Assembly (NCBI RefSeq): GCF_002849225.1
Contig: NZ_PKMC01000002.1
Location: 434,001-498,000 of the forward strand
Source of the DNA: Actinomyces sp. UMB0138
GTDB taxonomy: Bacteria > Bacillota > Negativicutes > Veillonellales > Veillonellaceae
Length of the DNA stretch: 64,000 nt
Direction: 5' to 3'
Position 1 is the stretch's first letter. Each line of letters starts with the position of its first letter. The position numbers and the translations under genes were made by a program. Below, one piece after another: positions 43,463 through 53,282 of this stretch. The notes beneath the pieces are model-generated. The model was not told the origin of the DNA. It was given only the letters and a program-made list of their open reading frames with translations, and searched no databases.

Positions 43463-44971
43463 ATGGACGCAAAACAAGTTGGCTTCGCATTGCTGTTGCT
43501 GGGCATATTTTTGCTTATCGGCAAGGTGCTGCGCGTAAAAGTAAGGTGGATTCAAAAGATCTTCCTCCCCTCGTCAATCGTAGGCGGATTCGTGGCGCTC
43601 TTTCTTGGGCCCGGCGTTTTTGGGGCGATCGCTGACAAGCTCGGCTACCACCAGTTTGCCGACGGCGGGCTGCTAGGGGAAAACGTCCTCAGCATCTGGT
43701 CAACCCTTCCGGGGCTGCTAATCTCAGTAGTGTTTGCCACGCTGTTCATGGGCCAGGATCTGCCGGGTCCTAAACGCATCGTCAATATTGCGGGCCCCCA
43801 GCTATCGGTTGGCGTGGCAATGGCAACTGGCCAATACGTTGCCGGCCTGCTACTGACCGTTGCCATATTGGTGCCACTGTTCGGTATTTCCCCAATGGCG
43901 GGCGCACTGATCGAAATTGGTTACGAGGGCGGACACGGTACCGCCGCCGGCATGATCCCCGTGTTCAAAGAATTAGGGTGGTCCGAGGGCGGCGACCTTT
44001 CCATCGGTGTTGCTACTGTCGGCCTCGTAGGGGGCGTAGTCCTAGGCGTTGCGCTGATCAACTGGGCCGTGCGCACCGGCCGCACCCAGATTGTCAAAGA
44101 GACGGCTAACCGCTCTGTCGAAGAGCAGCAGGGTCTGTTCCGTTCTGACGAAAACTACGTGGCAGCACACATGACCGTGCGTCCGTCCTCGATCGAACCC
44201 CTGTCATTGCACGTAGCGTTCCTTGCACTGGCAATCCTGATCGGCCAGGCAATGCTTTCCGGGCTGCAGTGGATGGAACAGATGCTGTGGATTGACCACA
44301 TCAAGTTGATGGCCTTCGTGCCCCTGTTCCCGCTGGCAATGATCGGCGGCATTATTGTGCAGGTGCTGCTGAAAGCCGTTGGCTACTCGCACATCATCGA
44401 TTCGCAAATGATGCTTCGTATTCAAGGCCTTGCACTGGACATCTTGATTCTGGCTGCCATGGCAACTATCTCTATCAAGGCCATTTCAGACAACCTGGTG
44501 CCGTTCCTCGTGCTGTGCCTTGGCGGCGTGGTGCTAAACCTGTTTGTGCTGCTGTGGCTGACCCCACGCACCATCCCCGAATACTGGTTTGAACGCGGCA
44601 TTGGCGACTTCGGGCAGGGCATGGGCGTTACCGCCACCGGCCTGATCCTGATGCGCATCGTCGACCCGGAAGGCAAGTCGCCCTGCTTCGAAGCGTTCGG
44701 CTTCAAACAGCTGGTATTCGAACCCTTCTTCGGCGGCGGCATCATTACCGCCATGGTTGCTCCACTAATCTTCTCGGTGGGGCCGTGGCCGGTGCTGATC
44801 GTCATGAGCATCATCTTCATAGCCGCAGTGCTGTCCGGCCTGTTCTACTGGGGCAAGAGCGGACGCGGGTGGATCAACCCGCAGGCCGCCATCGAACACG
44901 AAGAAGAACACGTGCGGCGCGACTGGCGTCCCTCCGAAGAACTGGCCAATCCGCCAGGAACTCTGAACTAA
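43463..44971 (+). CDS. gltS: Sodium/glutamate symporter, GltS family
   Basis: 502 aa with about 12 spans, longer than E. coli GltS (about 400). ALLLLGIFLLIGKVLRVKV and IQKIFLPSSIVGGFVAL are the GltS N-terminus, and YEGGHGTAAGMIPVF is the first substrate/sodium pore loop; a second lies near GIGDFGQGMGVTATGLILMR. GAGGAG lies seven bases before the ATG. It would import glutamate with sodium. The last 50 residues are a charged cytoplasmic tail (EHEEEHVRRDWRPSEE). Confidence 0.88.
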   Translation: MDAKQVGFALLLLGIFLLIGKVLRVKVRWIQKIFLPSSIVGGFVALFLGPGVFGAIADKLGYHQFADGGLLGENVLSIWSTLPGLLISVVFATLFMGQDLPGPKRIVNIAGPQLSVGVAMATGQYVAGLLLTVAILVPLFGISPMAGALIEIGYEGGHGTAAGMIPVFKELGWSEGGDLSIGVATVGLVGGVVLGVALINWAVRTGRTQIVKETANRSVEEQQGLFRSDENYVAAHMTVRPSSIEPLSLHVAFLALAILIGQAMLSGLQWMEQMLWIDHIKLMAFVPLFPLAMIGGIIVQVLLKAVGYSHIIDSQMMLRIQGLALDILILAAMATISIKAISDNLVPFLVLCLGGVVLNLFVLLWLTPRTIPEYWFERGIGDFGQGMGVTATGLILMRIVDPEGKSPCFEAFGFKQLVFEPFFGGGIITAMVAPLIFSVGPWPVLIVMSIIFIAAVLSGLFYWGKSGRGWINPQAAIEHEEEHVRRDWRPSEELANPPGTLN

Positions 44972-44978
44972 GCGAGCT

Positions 44979-45024
44979 GGCGGGCCCGACCCTAGGGCGG
45001 CTTAGTCGCCCTCAGAGGCCCGCT
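44979..45024. terminator. Bidirectional terminator between convergent gltS and lysE-family genes
   Basis: Nested stems GCGGGCC/GGCCCGC (44980-44986 with 45017-45023) and AGGGCG/CGCCCT (44994-44999 with 45007-45012) fill the short gap between the two stops. Confidence 0.6.
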
Positions 45025-45661
45025 AGAACACTTCGGCTACGCCCTTACCCAACAGCACGGTAGCCAGCACCAGCATGATGATGCCGGTGCCCCCATCCAT
45101 CACAGAACGGTAGCGGTTTACCCACCGCTGTACCTTCGGGGTAGAAATTAGCAGCGCTACCGCCCCAAACCAGATCACTTCCATGCTGATCAGGTAGACC
45201 ACCATGGCGCTCATGGACAGGACAGATAGGTTCGTGGGCAGGAAATTAGACAAGATGGCGCCGAAGAAGATGACCGCCTTCGGGTTAGTCAGATTAGTCA
45301 GCAACCCGGACCGGAATGGGTGCGAATTCAGGTAGTCCTTGACCTCCTCTTTGCCGTCCTCGGCAGGACGGCGCGCAGCAAGAGCAGAACGGATAGCCTG
45401 CCACCCCAACCAGATCAGGTAGAAGCCGCCAAGCACCGAAATGATGGTGATCGCCCAGGGGAAAGCCTTCGCAATAGCGCCCAAGCCAGCAATCGCTGCA
45501 GCCAGCCACAGCAGTACACCCAGCACAATTCCCGCCGCAGTCTTTAGCCCGTGGAGGCGGGAAATCGTGCCAGAACGCAACGTCAGAAAGAAATCCGGCC
45601 CGGGCGTAATAATGATTGCCACCCAGGCAACGGTCAGGGCAGTGAACTGGCTGAAATCCAT
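45023..45661 (-). CDS. LysE-family amino-acid exporter
   Basis: 212 aa with six spans. The N-terminal VAWVAIIITPGPDFFLTLRS is the LysE/RhtB signature, and SGLLTNLTNPKAVIFFGAIL the second family motif (about 117-136). Such proteins export threonine, homoserine or other amino acids by proton exchange. The substrate is not predictable. AGGAGT lies before the ATG. It is convergent with gltS and followed upstream by the unrelated UPF0210 pair on the same strand. Confidence 0.88.
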   Translation of the reverse strand: MDFSQFTALTVAWVAIIITPGPDFFLTLRSGTISRLHGLKTAAGIVLGVLLWLAAAIAGLGAIAKAFPWAITIISVLGGFYLIWLGWQAIRSALAARRPAEDGKEEVKDYLNSHPFRSGLLTNLTNPKAVIFFGAILSNFLPTNLSVLSMSAMVVYLISMEVIWFGAVALLISTPKVQRWVNRYRSVMDGGTGIIMLVLATVLLGKGVAEVF

Positions 45662-45709
45662 CCGGACTCCTAACTGTGTTTAGTTTCTATAACCGGCCGC
45701 AGCTAGCGT

Positions 45710-47074
45710 TTAGTTCTTAAAGCCGTGCACTGGCGAGGGGATGCGACCGCCGCGGGCTACCAGTGCACTAGAGGAATATTTAGACACTTCCATAATTGGC
45801 GCGCGCCCCAGCAATCCGCCGAACTCTACGGTCTGGCCCACGTTCATGCCGGGTACGGGAATTACGCGCACCGCGGTGGTCTTGTGATTGATCATGCCGA
45901 TGGCTGCCTCGTCAGCGATCATGCCGGCAATAGTGTCGGCCGAGGTGTCTCCTGGGATCGCAACCATGTCCAACCCCACCGAACAGATCGCCGTCATTGC
46001 TTCCAGCTTGTCGATGGTGATCGCGCCCATTTCTGCTGCCTCGATCATGCCAATGTCTTCCGAAACGGGAATGAAGGAACCAGAAAGGCCGCCCACGTGG
46101 CCACACGCCATCAGCCCACCCTTCTTTACCGCATCATTAAGCAGGGCGAGGGCGGCGGTGGTTCCGGGTGCGCCCACGCGCTCTACGCCCATCTCTTCGA
46201 GGATGCGCGCAACCGAATCGCCGACCTCGGCGGTGGGGGCGAGCGACAGATCTACGATGCCGAAGGGAACCCCAAGCCGATCGGCCGCCATGTTGCCAAC
46301 TAGTTGGCCAACGCGAGTGATCTGGAACGCCGCCCTCTTTATAGTTTGGGCACACTTGCCAAAAGACAGACCGGAAGCCTTCTCGAGGGCGCGGCGCACC
46401 ACCCCCGGCCCGGATACGCCCACGGACAGCACCACATCCGGTTCGGCAACGCCGTGGAAGGCGCCTGCCATGAACGGGTTGTCGCCCACGGAATTGCAGA
46501 ACACGACCAGCTTGGCAGCCCCGATGGCACTGCGGTCGGCAGTCTCCTCGGCCGCCTGCTTCACTACCTGCCCCATCTTTGCTACGGCAGACATGTTTAT
46601 CCCGGAGCGCGAGGAACCAATCGACACCGACGAACAGACGTATTCAGTCTGTGCCAGCGCCTGGGGGATCGAATCGATCAGCAGCTTGTCAGCTGTTGTC
46701 GCGTCCTTGTCAACAATGGCGCTGTAGCCGCCAATAAAATCGACTCCTACCTCGCGGGCTGCAGCGTCCAGAGTGCGCGCCACTTTCACCATGTCCTCGG
46801 CAGACTTTGCCGCACTGGCTGCCACCAGCGCAATAGGAGTCACGGACACGCGCTTGTTCACAATGGGAATGCCCAGTTCGCCCTCGATATCGCGGGCTAC
46901 CTGCACTAGGTTTTGCGCCTGCGTGGTTACCCGGTCGAAAATGTTCTTGCACAGGCGGTCCAGGTTGGGATCGGCACACTGCAGCAGCGAAATCCCCATG
47001 GTTACGGTGCGGATGTCCAGGCGATCCTCTTCGATCATCTGCAGCGTATCTAGAATCTTGTTGTAAGTAGCCAA
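45710..47074 (-). CDS. UPF0210 (PFL/DUF711) family protein
   Basis: 454 aa, TTG start at 47074 with GAGGT upstream. Distinctive segments: [20 protein letters not shown] at the N-terminus, [17 protein letters not shown] in the centre and [20 protein letters not shown] near the end. These identify the UPF0210 family, related in fold to glycyl-radical enzymes but without a radical glycine. The family is nearly always next to an ACT-domain UPF0237 gene, as here (1 bp away). Biochemical role unknown. Confidence 0.9.
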   Translation of the reverse strand: MATYNKILDTLQMIEEDRLDIRTVTMGISLLQCADPNLDRLCKNIFDRVTTQAQNLVQVARDIEGELGIPIVNKRVSVTPIALVAASAAKSAEDMVKVARTLDAAAREVGVDFIGGYSAIVDKDATTADKLLIDSIPQALAQTEYVCSSVSIGSSRSGINMSAVAKMGQVVKQAAEETADRSAIGAAKLVVFCNSVGDNPFMAGAFHGVAEPDVVLSVGVSGPGVVRRALEKASGLSFGKCAQTIKRAAFQITRVGQLVGNMAADRLGVPFGIVDLSLAPTAEVGDSVARILEEMGVERVGAPGTTAALALLNDAVKKGGLMACGHVGGLSGSFIPVSEDIGMIEAAEMGAITIDKLEAMTAICSVGLDMVAIPGDTSADTIAGMIADEAAIGMINHKTTAVRVIPVPGMNVGQTVEFGGLLGRAPIMEVSKYSSSALVARGGRIPSPVHGFKN

Positions 47075-47075
47075 G

Positions 47076-47345
47076 TTATACCTCGTGCATGGCGTCGAAA
47101 ATGGCCTCGGACTGAACCTTGATGATCAGATTCTCGGCCGCGGCAACCTTGCCCATGCGTTCCTGCAAAGCAGAAATGGGCAGGCGGTCGGCGTCAAATT
47201 CGCAGTGCAAGATCATCGTGAAGTACTGGTCCATCAGCGTCTGCGAAATATTTACAATGTTTACTTTTTCTTCAGCCAGGGCGTTTGCAACAGCCGACAC
47301 AATTCCAGTGTGATCGACTCCCGCCACGGTTATTATCGCATCCAT
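47076..47345 (-). CDS. ACT-domain protein, UPF0237 family
   Basis: 89 aa from the ATG at 47345; upstream in-frame residues are excluded because the ACT domain begins at once ([20 protein letters not shown]). It is a single ACT domain, which usually binds an amino acid and controls a partner enzyme. The partner is almost certainly the UPF0210 protein that starts one base after its stop, given the constant pairing of these families. Confidence 0.88.
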   Translation of the reverse strand: MDAIITVAGVDHTGIVSAVANALAEEKVNIVNISQTLMDQYFTMILHCEFDADRLPISALQERMGKVAAAENLIIKVQSEAIFDAMHEV

Positions 47346-47425
47346 GTCAACTATTGTATGGATGTTAGGAGCTGCGTCTAATGCTGCCCCCGATCCGGAC
47401 AAGGGAGAGGCAGACGGAGGCCAGT

Positions 47426-48169
47426 TCAAGCCACCAGCAGCACGATGCCGCCGCCAATAGTTACCACGTAGGCAAGGAAGTCGAAGAGCTTTTGGTCAAT
47501 CCGTTTTGCCAGCAGGTAGCCAATGACGGCGCCGATGGCCACGGCCGGTATTAGCGGTAGGGCAATGGTGAACGCGTGCCAGCTGAGCACGCCCGCGAAA
47601 ACCGAAAATGGTGTCTTGATTACGTTTACTAGAAAGAAGAACCAGGTGGAGGTGCCAAGGAACGCCCTCACATCCATTCGCCTTGACAGCAGATACAGGG
47701 TCAGCGCGGGCGAACCAGCATTGGCTACCATCGTGCCAAATCCGGCAAGGGTGCCGTAGAAGGCGCTGGAAACATTGCGCAGAGTAGGCGACTTTGGCGC
47801 CCTATGTTTGTGCGGCATATAGGTGATCGCAAGCTGCATAAGCGTAAGGACGATCAGGGCAATGCCGATGCCGTACCGAACCACCGCGTCGGAGGCTAAG
47901 CGTAAGAACACGGTGCCCAAGAGGACACCTAGGACAACAACGGGCATTAGCTTCTTCAGGATCGGCCAGTTAGCGTCCTTTCGGTAAAACCACAGCGCTA
48001 GCAGATCGCCGAACAGCAAAATGATCAGTAGCACCCCTACTGATTCTTTCGCTGGCAAGACGATCGCGGCGAGTGCTACCGCGATCATGCACGCTCCTGG
48101 GATGAGTCCTTTGGAAAGGCCCGCCCCAATGCCGGCAATGAATAGGATGATCCATGCTGTTGCGCTCAT
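47426..48169 (-). CDS. TauE/SafE-family sulfite/organic-anion exporter
   Basis: 247 aa from the ATG at 48169. About eight spans. The start IILFIAGIGAGLSKGLIPGA and the internal GTLAGFGTMVANAGSPALTL (about 150-169) are TauE/SafE signatures. The family exports sulfite, sulfoacetate or similar anions. There is no sulfur-metabolism gene beside it, so the substrate is open. Confidence 0.85.
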   Translation of the reverse strand: MSATAWIILFIAGIGAGLSKGLIPGACMIAVALAAIVLPAKESVGVLLIILLFGDLLALWFYRKDANWPILKKLMPVVVLGVLLGTVFLRLASDAVVRYGIGIALIVLTLMQLAITYMPHKHRAPKSPTLRNVSSAFYGTLAGFGTMVANAGSPALTLYLLSRRMDVRAFLGTSTWFFFLVNVIKTPFSVFAGVLSWHAFTIALPLIPAVAIGAVIGYLLAKRIDQKLFDFLAYVVTIGGGIVLLVA

Positions 48170-48255
48170 GCATACAGGTTTAGCACGCGTTCGGGGTCCG
48201 ACCAAAGAACGAGGGCGGGGCAACTAACGCTGGAGGCGGGTAGGTGGTGGAGGCC

Positions 48256-49149
48256 TTAATGGGTGCGCATGAGGGCGCAGATTTGGGCCCGTGCAGCAGC
48301 TCCGGCGCGCGTTGGCAAAAGCGGGTAAACGTGCAGTCCTGAGGGTTCTTCTACCAGATCATAGTGGCCGCCCTCGGCAGCGATCTTGTGCGCGAGCAGG
48401 TGGGCGTCCGGGTTGAAGATGTCTGCGGTACCGGTAAAGATCGTGACCGGTCCTAGCGAGGCTAGCTCCGTTGCGGGTGCTAGTAGAGGGCTGACTTTCG
48501 GATCGGTTAGCGGGGTGCTTGCGGCCCACTCTTCTAGGAACACTTTGCATCCGGGTACGCCCAGCCACGGGTCTGCCTGCTGCGCTGCGGGGATATGTGG
48601 GTTCGAGAAGGTGGCGTCGAGGGCGGGCGATATCAGAACGATTGGCATGGTGGCAGTTTTTCTTATTTCGAGGGCCGCGGACAGTGCAATCTGGCCCCCA
48701 GCCGAGTCCCCGCCTAAGGCGACTTCTCCAAACTTTTCTTTAGCCGCCAGGGTGATCCGGCCTATGGAAGGGATCACCTGCGCTGCCGTGCCAAAAGGTA
48801 TGAGCGGGTAGATAGGAAGTAGAACTGCCCGCCCGGTGGTGGTGGCCATCTCGGCTGCTAACTGCCAGTGCTGGGGTGCGATCTGGTTGACCCAGCCACC
48901 CCCGTGCACGTACACGAATGCGCCCCGTGGCTGCTGATCATTTGGCACTAGCACGTATATGTACTGGCCTGCCGAGTAGGTGACCTTGATGCGCACCTGT
49001 GTCTTTCCCGGAAAGAAGCGTGGCACAATCGGCTGGGGCAATAGCGCTCTTTTCGCGATTCGCTTCCGAGCCGCCGCCGGGTCTAGGTAGGCGCGGTTCG
49101 CCCTCGTGAGTTTCAAGAAAGCGGTCACCGTCCACTGCGGGATGTGCAT
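48256..49149 (-). CDS. Alpha/beta hydrolase, HSL-family esterase
   Basis: 297 aa. YVHGGGWVNQ is the oxyanion-hole HGGG motif (about 79-88), GDSAGGQIALS carries the nucleophile Ser, TADIFNPDAH the acid and GLHVYPLLP the His. This is the complete triad of hormone-sensitive-lipase-type acyl esterases. AAGGAGG lies four bases before the ATG. It is cytoplasmic, as no signal peptide is seen. Natural substrate unknown. Confidence 0.87.
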   Translation of the reverse strand: MHIPQWTVTAFLKLTRANRAYLDPAAARKRIAKRALLPQPIVPRFFPGKTQVRIKVTYSAGQYIYVLVPNDQQPRGAFVYVHGGGWVNQIAPQHWQLAAEMATTTGRAVLLPIYPLIPFGTAAQVIPSIGRITLAAKEKFGEVALGGDSAGGQIALSAALEIRKTATMPIVLISPALDATFSNPHIPAAQQADPWLGVPGCKVFLEEWAASTPLTDPKVSPLLAPATELASLGPVTIFTGTADIFNPDAHLLAHKIAAEGGHYDLVEEPSGLHVYPLLPTRAGAAARAQICALMRTH

Positions 49150-49698
49150 TGGTCCTCCTTACCGGACATTGGTATAGGCAGGACTTTACTCTGCTTCCGC
49201 CTAGACGATTGGCGAGGGTGGCTTCGCGGTGTTGGGCCTAGGGGCGGGAGCCTGTCGATCCATGGTGTTTTCGTCCAGCCTTGGCGATCTACACCATGTT
49301 TCGCTGAAAACGCCAAAGGTCGAAAAAACACCGAGGCTCGCCGTCAATTCCTGTGGAGGGGAAAAGTCTTAAGATAGCCGAATTGATTACTTTTTACGCG
49401 CAGGCTGCAATTGCCGCCTTATCGGGGGTGAGGTCGCCCTGCCGCACAGCACTTACAAGCCCAGGTTTAGCTGGTGGACCAGCAAGTCAAACTGGCCGTG
49501 CTCTCGGTAGGCAGCCGCCGGTCTAGCTGGCGAAAGAATTCAAGAAAGGGTTCGAGCCTCCGCCGGGTAACTTTAGTTTTCCCACTAGAGCGCGCCGGTT
49601 TGGCGGGCCTATTTTAGGTCTATTTTGTTGCACATTAGCGGCTACGGGCACATACCGAAGCGCATTCACTCTTTGGACTTTCCCGCCCAATTACAACG
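49150..49698. other. Intergenic region with a dispersed repeat
   Basis: About 550 bp without a convincing gene. It holds copy 2 of a dispersed repeat at 49277-49319, flanked by an inverted repeat (CATGGTGT at 49261-49268 with ACACCATG at 49291-49298). The rest (49330-49690) shows no ORF with a ribosome site and no RNA gene that could be folded convincingly. Confidence 0.5.
49277..49319. repeat. Dispersed intergenic repeat, copy 2
   Basis: It shares the core CTTGGCGATCTACACCATGT then TTCGC with 34022-34062. It has internal dyad symmetry (CCTTGGCG with CGCCAAAGG). Confidence 0.75.
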
Positions 49699-49731
49699 AA
49701 AAACCCCGCCGTTCCAACGGGACAGCGGGGT
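49699..49731 (-). terminator. Terminator of tRNA-Ser
   Basis: ACCCCGC (49703-49709) pairs with GCGGGGT (49725-49731) around a smaller inner stem, with A5 on the plus strand (49699-49703) giving a U run on the minus strand, just 3' of the tRNA. Confidence 0.8.
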
Positions 49732-49733
49732 GC

Positions 49734-49821
49734 TGGCGGAGGATGGGGGATTCGAACCCCCGAGGGCTTGCACCCAACACGCTTTCCAAGCGTGCGCACT
49801 AGGCCACTATGCGAATCCTCC
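49734..49821 (-). tRNA. tRNA-Ser (anticodon GGA)
   Basis: On the minus strand the acceptor GGAGGAT pairs with ATCCTCC, with discriminator G and an encoded CCA. The anticodon arm CACGCTTGGAAAGCGTG shows anticodon GGA. A long class II variable arm and a T arm GGGGGTTCGAATCCCCC follow. 88 nt including CCA, the size of a serine tRNA. Confidence 0.95.
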
Positions 49822-49989
49822 AGATACGCAAACGCGCTTCAATAAGTGTACTTAAAACTGCCTGACTAGTAAAACTAGAAAGCTGGGAGGTGTGCCACAT
49901 CTTGTTCTTAGCAGCACTTTTTCGCCACCTATGCATCATGTCACGACAGTAGTTGCTGCTTCTGGTTCCACAGCAGCCTTACTGCCGTG

Positions 49990-49995
49990 TACACT
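49990..49995 (+). promoter_or_regulatory. -10 box of the SRP RNA gene
   Basis: TACACT lies six bases before the first base of the SRP RNA closing stem; a weak TTCCAC -35 lies at 49966-49971. Confidence 0.5.
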
Positions 49996-50001
49996 GGAGC
50001 C

Positions 50002-50088
50002 GATCCCTCATGTGACGGTATCACCTGAACCTCCCCAGGGCCGGAAGGCAGCAAGGATAGGGTAGCTCTGCCGGGTGCGTGAGGGATC
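50002..50088 (+). ncRNA. ffs: Signal recognition particle RNA, small (4.5S) type
   Basis: GATCCCTCA (50002-50010) pairs with TGAGGGATC (50080-50088) as the closing stem. The conserved SRP domain IV hairpin follows the usual text: ACCTGAACCTCCCCAGGGCC, then GGAAGGCAGCAAGGATAGGG and CTCTGCCGGGTGCG, with the GGAA tetraloop and asymmetric bulge. A T-rich stretch (50089-50096) ends it. It binds Ffh for co-translational membrane targeting. Position in front of dnaX is common. Confidence 0.96.
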
Positions 50089-50150
50089 CTTATTTTTCGC
50101 TCTGGGCGCCCCAAGTATCAAATGTGGGTGACGCCCTCTAAAGTAGAGGC

Positions 50151-52646
50151 GTGAGCACAGCCCTATATCGCCGTTACCGTCCCGACACTTTTGACCAGGT
50201 GATCGGGCAAGAACACGTGACTAAGCCGCTTATGGCTGCCCTTCGGGCGCAAAAGGTCACCCACGCATACCTTTTCTCTGGCCCTCGCGGCTGCGGTAAG
50301 ACTACCTCCGCCCGCATTTTGGCACGATGCTTGAACTGCGCGCAGTATCCTACGGACACCCCGTGTGGCCAGTGTGATTCGTGCCGCGAATTGGCTACGG
50401 GTGGTCCGGGCTCGCTTGATGTTGTAGAGATCGATGCTGCCTCGCACAACGGTGTTGATGATGCGCGTGAGCTGCGGGAGCGTGCCGCTTTCGCTCCCGT
50501 TCGCGACAGGTTCAAGATCTTCATCCTCGACGAGGCGCACATGGTCACCTCGGCTGGGTTTAATGCGCTGCTGAAGCTGGTGGAAGAGCCGCCCGAACAC
50601 GTCAAGTTCATTTTTGCTACCACGGAACCCGAGAAGGTTATCTCTACCATCCGATCGCGCACCCACCATTACCCGTTCCGCCTTGTGCCTCCCGAAATCA
50701 TGCGCGGTTTTCTTGCGGACATGTGCGCTAAAGAAGGAATTTCTCCCGAGGGCGGGGTGCTCAACCTGGTCATGCGCGCTGGCGGTGGATCTGTGCGCGA
50801 CACGTTGGGGGTACTTGATCAGCTGATGGCTGGCTGTGACACCGAAGTGCTCAGCTATGAAATGGCTGTCCACCTGTTGGGCTACACTGACTCTACGCTG
50901 CTGGCGCAGACGGTTGACGCGATTGCCGGCCGCGATGGGGCTGGTGCTTTCCGTATTGTGGAACGCATTATTGAATCCGGCCATGATCCCAGGCGTTTCG
51001 TAGAGGATCTGTTGCAGCGCCTTCGTGACCTGTTGGTTATATCCGTATCAAATGGGGGAGCCATCGAAGCCTTGCAGGGCATCCCTCAGGACGAACTCGA
51101 CCAGATGCTCACCCAGGCGAAGGTGATGGGAGCTGCTGACTTGTCTAGGGCGGCAGATCTGACAAATGAGGCCCTCACCGCTATGTCGGGTGCTATCAGC
51201 CCCCGTTTGCAGCTGGAACTGTTGATCGCCAAGCTGCTGCTACCTGCCCAGACGGTGGCGGTAGCGCCTAGCGCGGCTACCGCGGTAGCCAACCCTGACC
51301 TACCCGATTCGCCGGCAGCTATTAGACAGATGCTGTCTAAGAGGCGTGGCGGGGCTAATCAGTCGGCCGCGACTAGCCGGGCCTCGCAGCCGGAATCGTC
51401 GGCAGCTACTCGCGGGGAGGCAGCAGCGCCCGCCCAGTCAGAAAAGCCGCTACAGCAGGTTGCTCAGCCAAACTTGCAAGCTCCAGCCGAGGAAGCGGGT
51501 GAACCGCAGCAGGCGCAGACGGCCAGCCCCGAACCTGCCGGAAGACAAGATTCTCAGAGTGAACCAGAAAAGCCGCAGCCCTCGCAAGAGGCAACCATGC
51601 AGGTGCATGCTCGGCCAGAATCTGTGAAATCGGAACGCCCTCGGTCCGTCGAAGCGCCGCCGGCGCAGAAAGTGCCAGACTCTCCGGCGCCTGCCAACCA
51701 GCCGTCTGCCTCCTCTGACGGGACCACGTCGGAAACGATCCGTAACAGGTGGCAGGAGGTAACCGAATTTCTGGCGCAAAACCATGCCCGTTCCACTTGG
51801 GGGCGCCTTACTCAGGCCCAGTTGGGGACCGTGACGGATGGGCAGTTGACTATCCGCTACCAGAGCCCGGGGATGGCTCAGGCATTCAACTCGGGTACCC
51901 ACACTCAGGTGCTCTCGAATGCGCTGTATCAGGTATTAGGGGTGAAACTGCAGGTTGTTGCCCTCAGTGCGGATGACCCTAATCCCACCCCGGCGCAGCG
52001 GCGCCAACCCGCTCAAGGTTCGAAGCAAGGGTCTGCTGAGAAAAACCAAAATCAGCATGTAAATGCAGTTCACAGGCAGAATGGAGGTTCTCAACCGCAG
52101 GCCGCTGCGCAAGTTCCGGAAGAGCCCGCAGATGATTCGGAGGACGATTCGTGGGGGCCCATTGCGCAACCCGCCAACTCGGTCCCTGACCCGCAGGAAG
52201 ACCAGCCAGGATGGCCCCAGGTAGCTGAACCGCCAGTGGCGCCACAAGAGCCTGGGTGGGCAGATGCTGATTCATCCCCTGCCGCTGACGCGGATGATGG
52301 GTGGGGCCCGATTGCTACCCCACCTTCCCCGCCGCAGGAGACGCCCTCGAACGTCACGCCGCTGCACAAAATAAACGCGCAGCATCCGGCTGGGCGAAGC
52401 GAAGAATTTGGCCAGCCCACTCCGCCAGTAGCACAGTTTGACCCGGACCCTATCCCCACCCACCAGGGAGCCCGCGAAATTATCGAGGAGACCCTGGCGA
52501 GGGGTGCCCAACCCGAAGCCCCGGTTCAGAACGTTGACGACAATGTGAGCCCGGACGATCCTGAAGCTGAAGACACGGGGGTGGTGGGATTGGCCGCGGT
52601 GGAGGACATACTGGGCGCCCGCATCATCTCGGACACTAAGGAATAG
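50151..52646 (+). CDS. dnaX: DNA polymerase III subunits gamma/tau
   Basis: 831 aa clamp-loader ATPase. Walker [15 protein letters not shown] (about 44-57), a zinc site with [19 protein letters not shown], Walker B FILDEAHM and sensor GRTHHYPF-like region. Domain III ends near 370. Residues about 380-800 are a long Pro/Gln/Glu-rich linker. A DnaX-type helical block ([20 protein letters not shown], about 526-545) lies inside it, followed by two copies of a DDxWGPIA motif. The conserved C-terminus is [17 protein letters not shown]. The GTG start has TAAAGT six bases upstream, suggesting a leaderless mRNA. Confidence 0.96.
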   Translation: MSTALYRRYRPDTFDQVIGQEHVTKPLMAALRAQKVTHAYLFSGPRGCGKTTSARILARCLNCAQYPTDTPCGQCDSCRELATGGPGSLDVVEIDAASHNGVDDARELRERAAFAPVRDRFKIFILDEAHMVTSAGFNALLKLVEEPPEHVKFIFATTEPEKVISTIRSRTHHYPFRLVPPEIMRGFLADMCAKEGISPEGGVLNLVMRAGGGSVRDTLGVLDQLMAGCDTEVLSYEMAVHLLGYTDSTLLAQTVDAIAGRDGAGAFRIVERIIESGHDPRRFVEDLLQRLRDLLVISVSNGGAIEALQGIPQDELDQMLTQAKVMGAADLSRAADLTNEALTAMSGAISPRLQLELLIAKLLLPAQTVAVAPSAATAVANPDLPDSPAAIRQMLSKRRGGANQSAATSRASQPESSAATRGEAAAPAQSEKPLQQVAQPNLQAPAEEAGEPQQAQTASPEPAGRQDSQSEPEKPQPSQEATMQVHARPESVKSERPRSVEAPPAQKVPDSPAPANQPSASSDGTTSETIRNRWQEVTEFLAQNHARSTWGRLTQAQLGTVTDGQLTIRYQSPGMAQAFNSGTHTQVLSNALYQVLGVKLQVVALSADDPNPTPAQRRQPAQGSKQGSAEKNQNQHVNAVHRQNGGSQPQAAAQVPEEPADDSEDDSWGPIAQPANSVPDPQEDQPGWPQVAEPPVAPQEPGWADADSSPAADADDGWGPIATPPSPPQETPSNVTPLHKINAQHPAGRSEEFGQPTPPVAQFDPDPIPTHQGAREIIEETLARGAQPEAPVQNVDDNVSPDDPEAEDTGVVGLAAVEDILGARIISDTKE

Positions 52647-52648
52647 AT

Positions 52649-53242
52649 TTGTACGAAGGTACCCTGCAAGACCTAATCGACGAGCTTGGCCGCCTACCAG
52701 GCATAGGCCCCAAGTCGGCTGAACGGCTCGCCTTTCACATCCTGGAGATGGATACCGAGGACGTAGATCTGCTCACCTCTACCATTTCCAAGGTCAAATC
52801 CTCGGTACGTTTCTGCACCACCTGTGGCAACATTTCCGAAGGTGAAGAATGCCAGATATGTACAGACCCGCGCCGCGATGCCTCGCTAATCTGCGTGGTA
52901 GAAGAAGCGAAAGACATCGGCGTCATCGAACGCACCCGCTCCTACCGGGGCCTGTACCACGTCCTCGGAGGGGCTATCGATCCGCTGAATGGGGTGGGGC
53001 CTGATCAACTGCGCATCCGCGAACTGCTTACCCGGCTTGGTGGGGATACGGTCCAAGAAGTCATATTGGCAACCGACCCTAATATCGAGGGCGAAGCCAC
53101 CGCCACGTTCCTGGCGCGAACTTTGGGAACACTAGGCCTAAAGGTTACCCGCCTGGCCTCTGGTCTGCCGGTCGGTGGGGACCTTGAATACGCTGATGAA
53201 ATAACTTTGGGTAGGGCTTTAGAAGGTCGTCGTCAGGTTTAG
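52649..53242 (+). CDS. recR: Recombination mediator RecR
   Basis: 197 aa, full length. Helix-hairpin-helix [20 protein letters not shown] (about 11-30), four-cysteine zinc finger [16 protein letters not shown], and a Toprim domain starting [12 protein letters not shown] with EATATFLA. With RecO and RecF it loads RecA on gapped DNA. TTG start two bases after the dnaX stop, with AAGGAA upstream. The usual EbfC/YbaB gene between dnaX and recR is missing here. Confidence 0.96.
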   Translation: MYEGTLQDLIDELGRLPGIGPKSAERLAFHILEMDTEDVDLLTSTISKVKSSVRFCTTCGNISEGEECQICTDPRRDASLICVVEEAKDIGVIERTRSYRGLYHVLGGAIDPLNGVGPDQLRIRELLTRLGGDTVQEVILATDPNIEGEATATFLARTLGTLGLKVTRLASGLPVGGDLEYADEITLGRALEGRRQV

Positions 53243-53282
53243 ATCCGGTAGACTGGAAGCCACTGTTAGGAAGGAACACATC

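Noticed and set aside
49540..49570. GGGTTCGAGCCTC, resembling a tRNA T arm
   Set aside because: Stem partners do not pair to five bases, and no acceptor or anticodon arm could be placed upstream.
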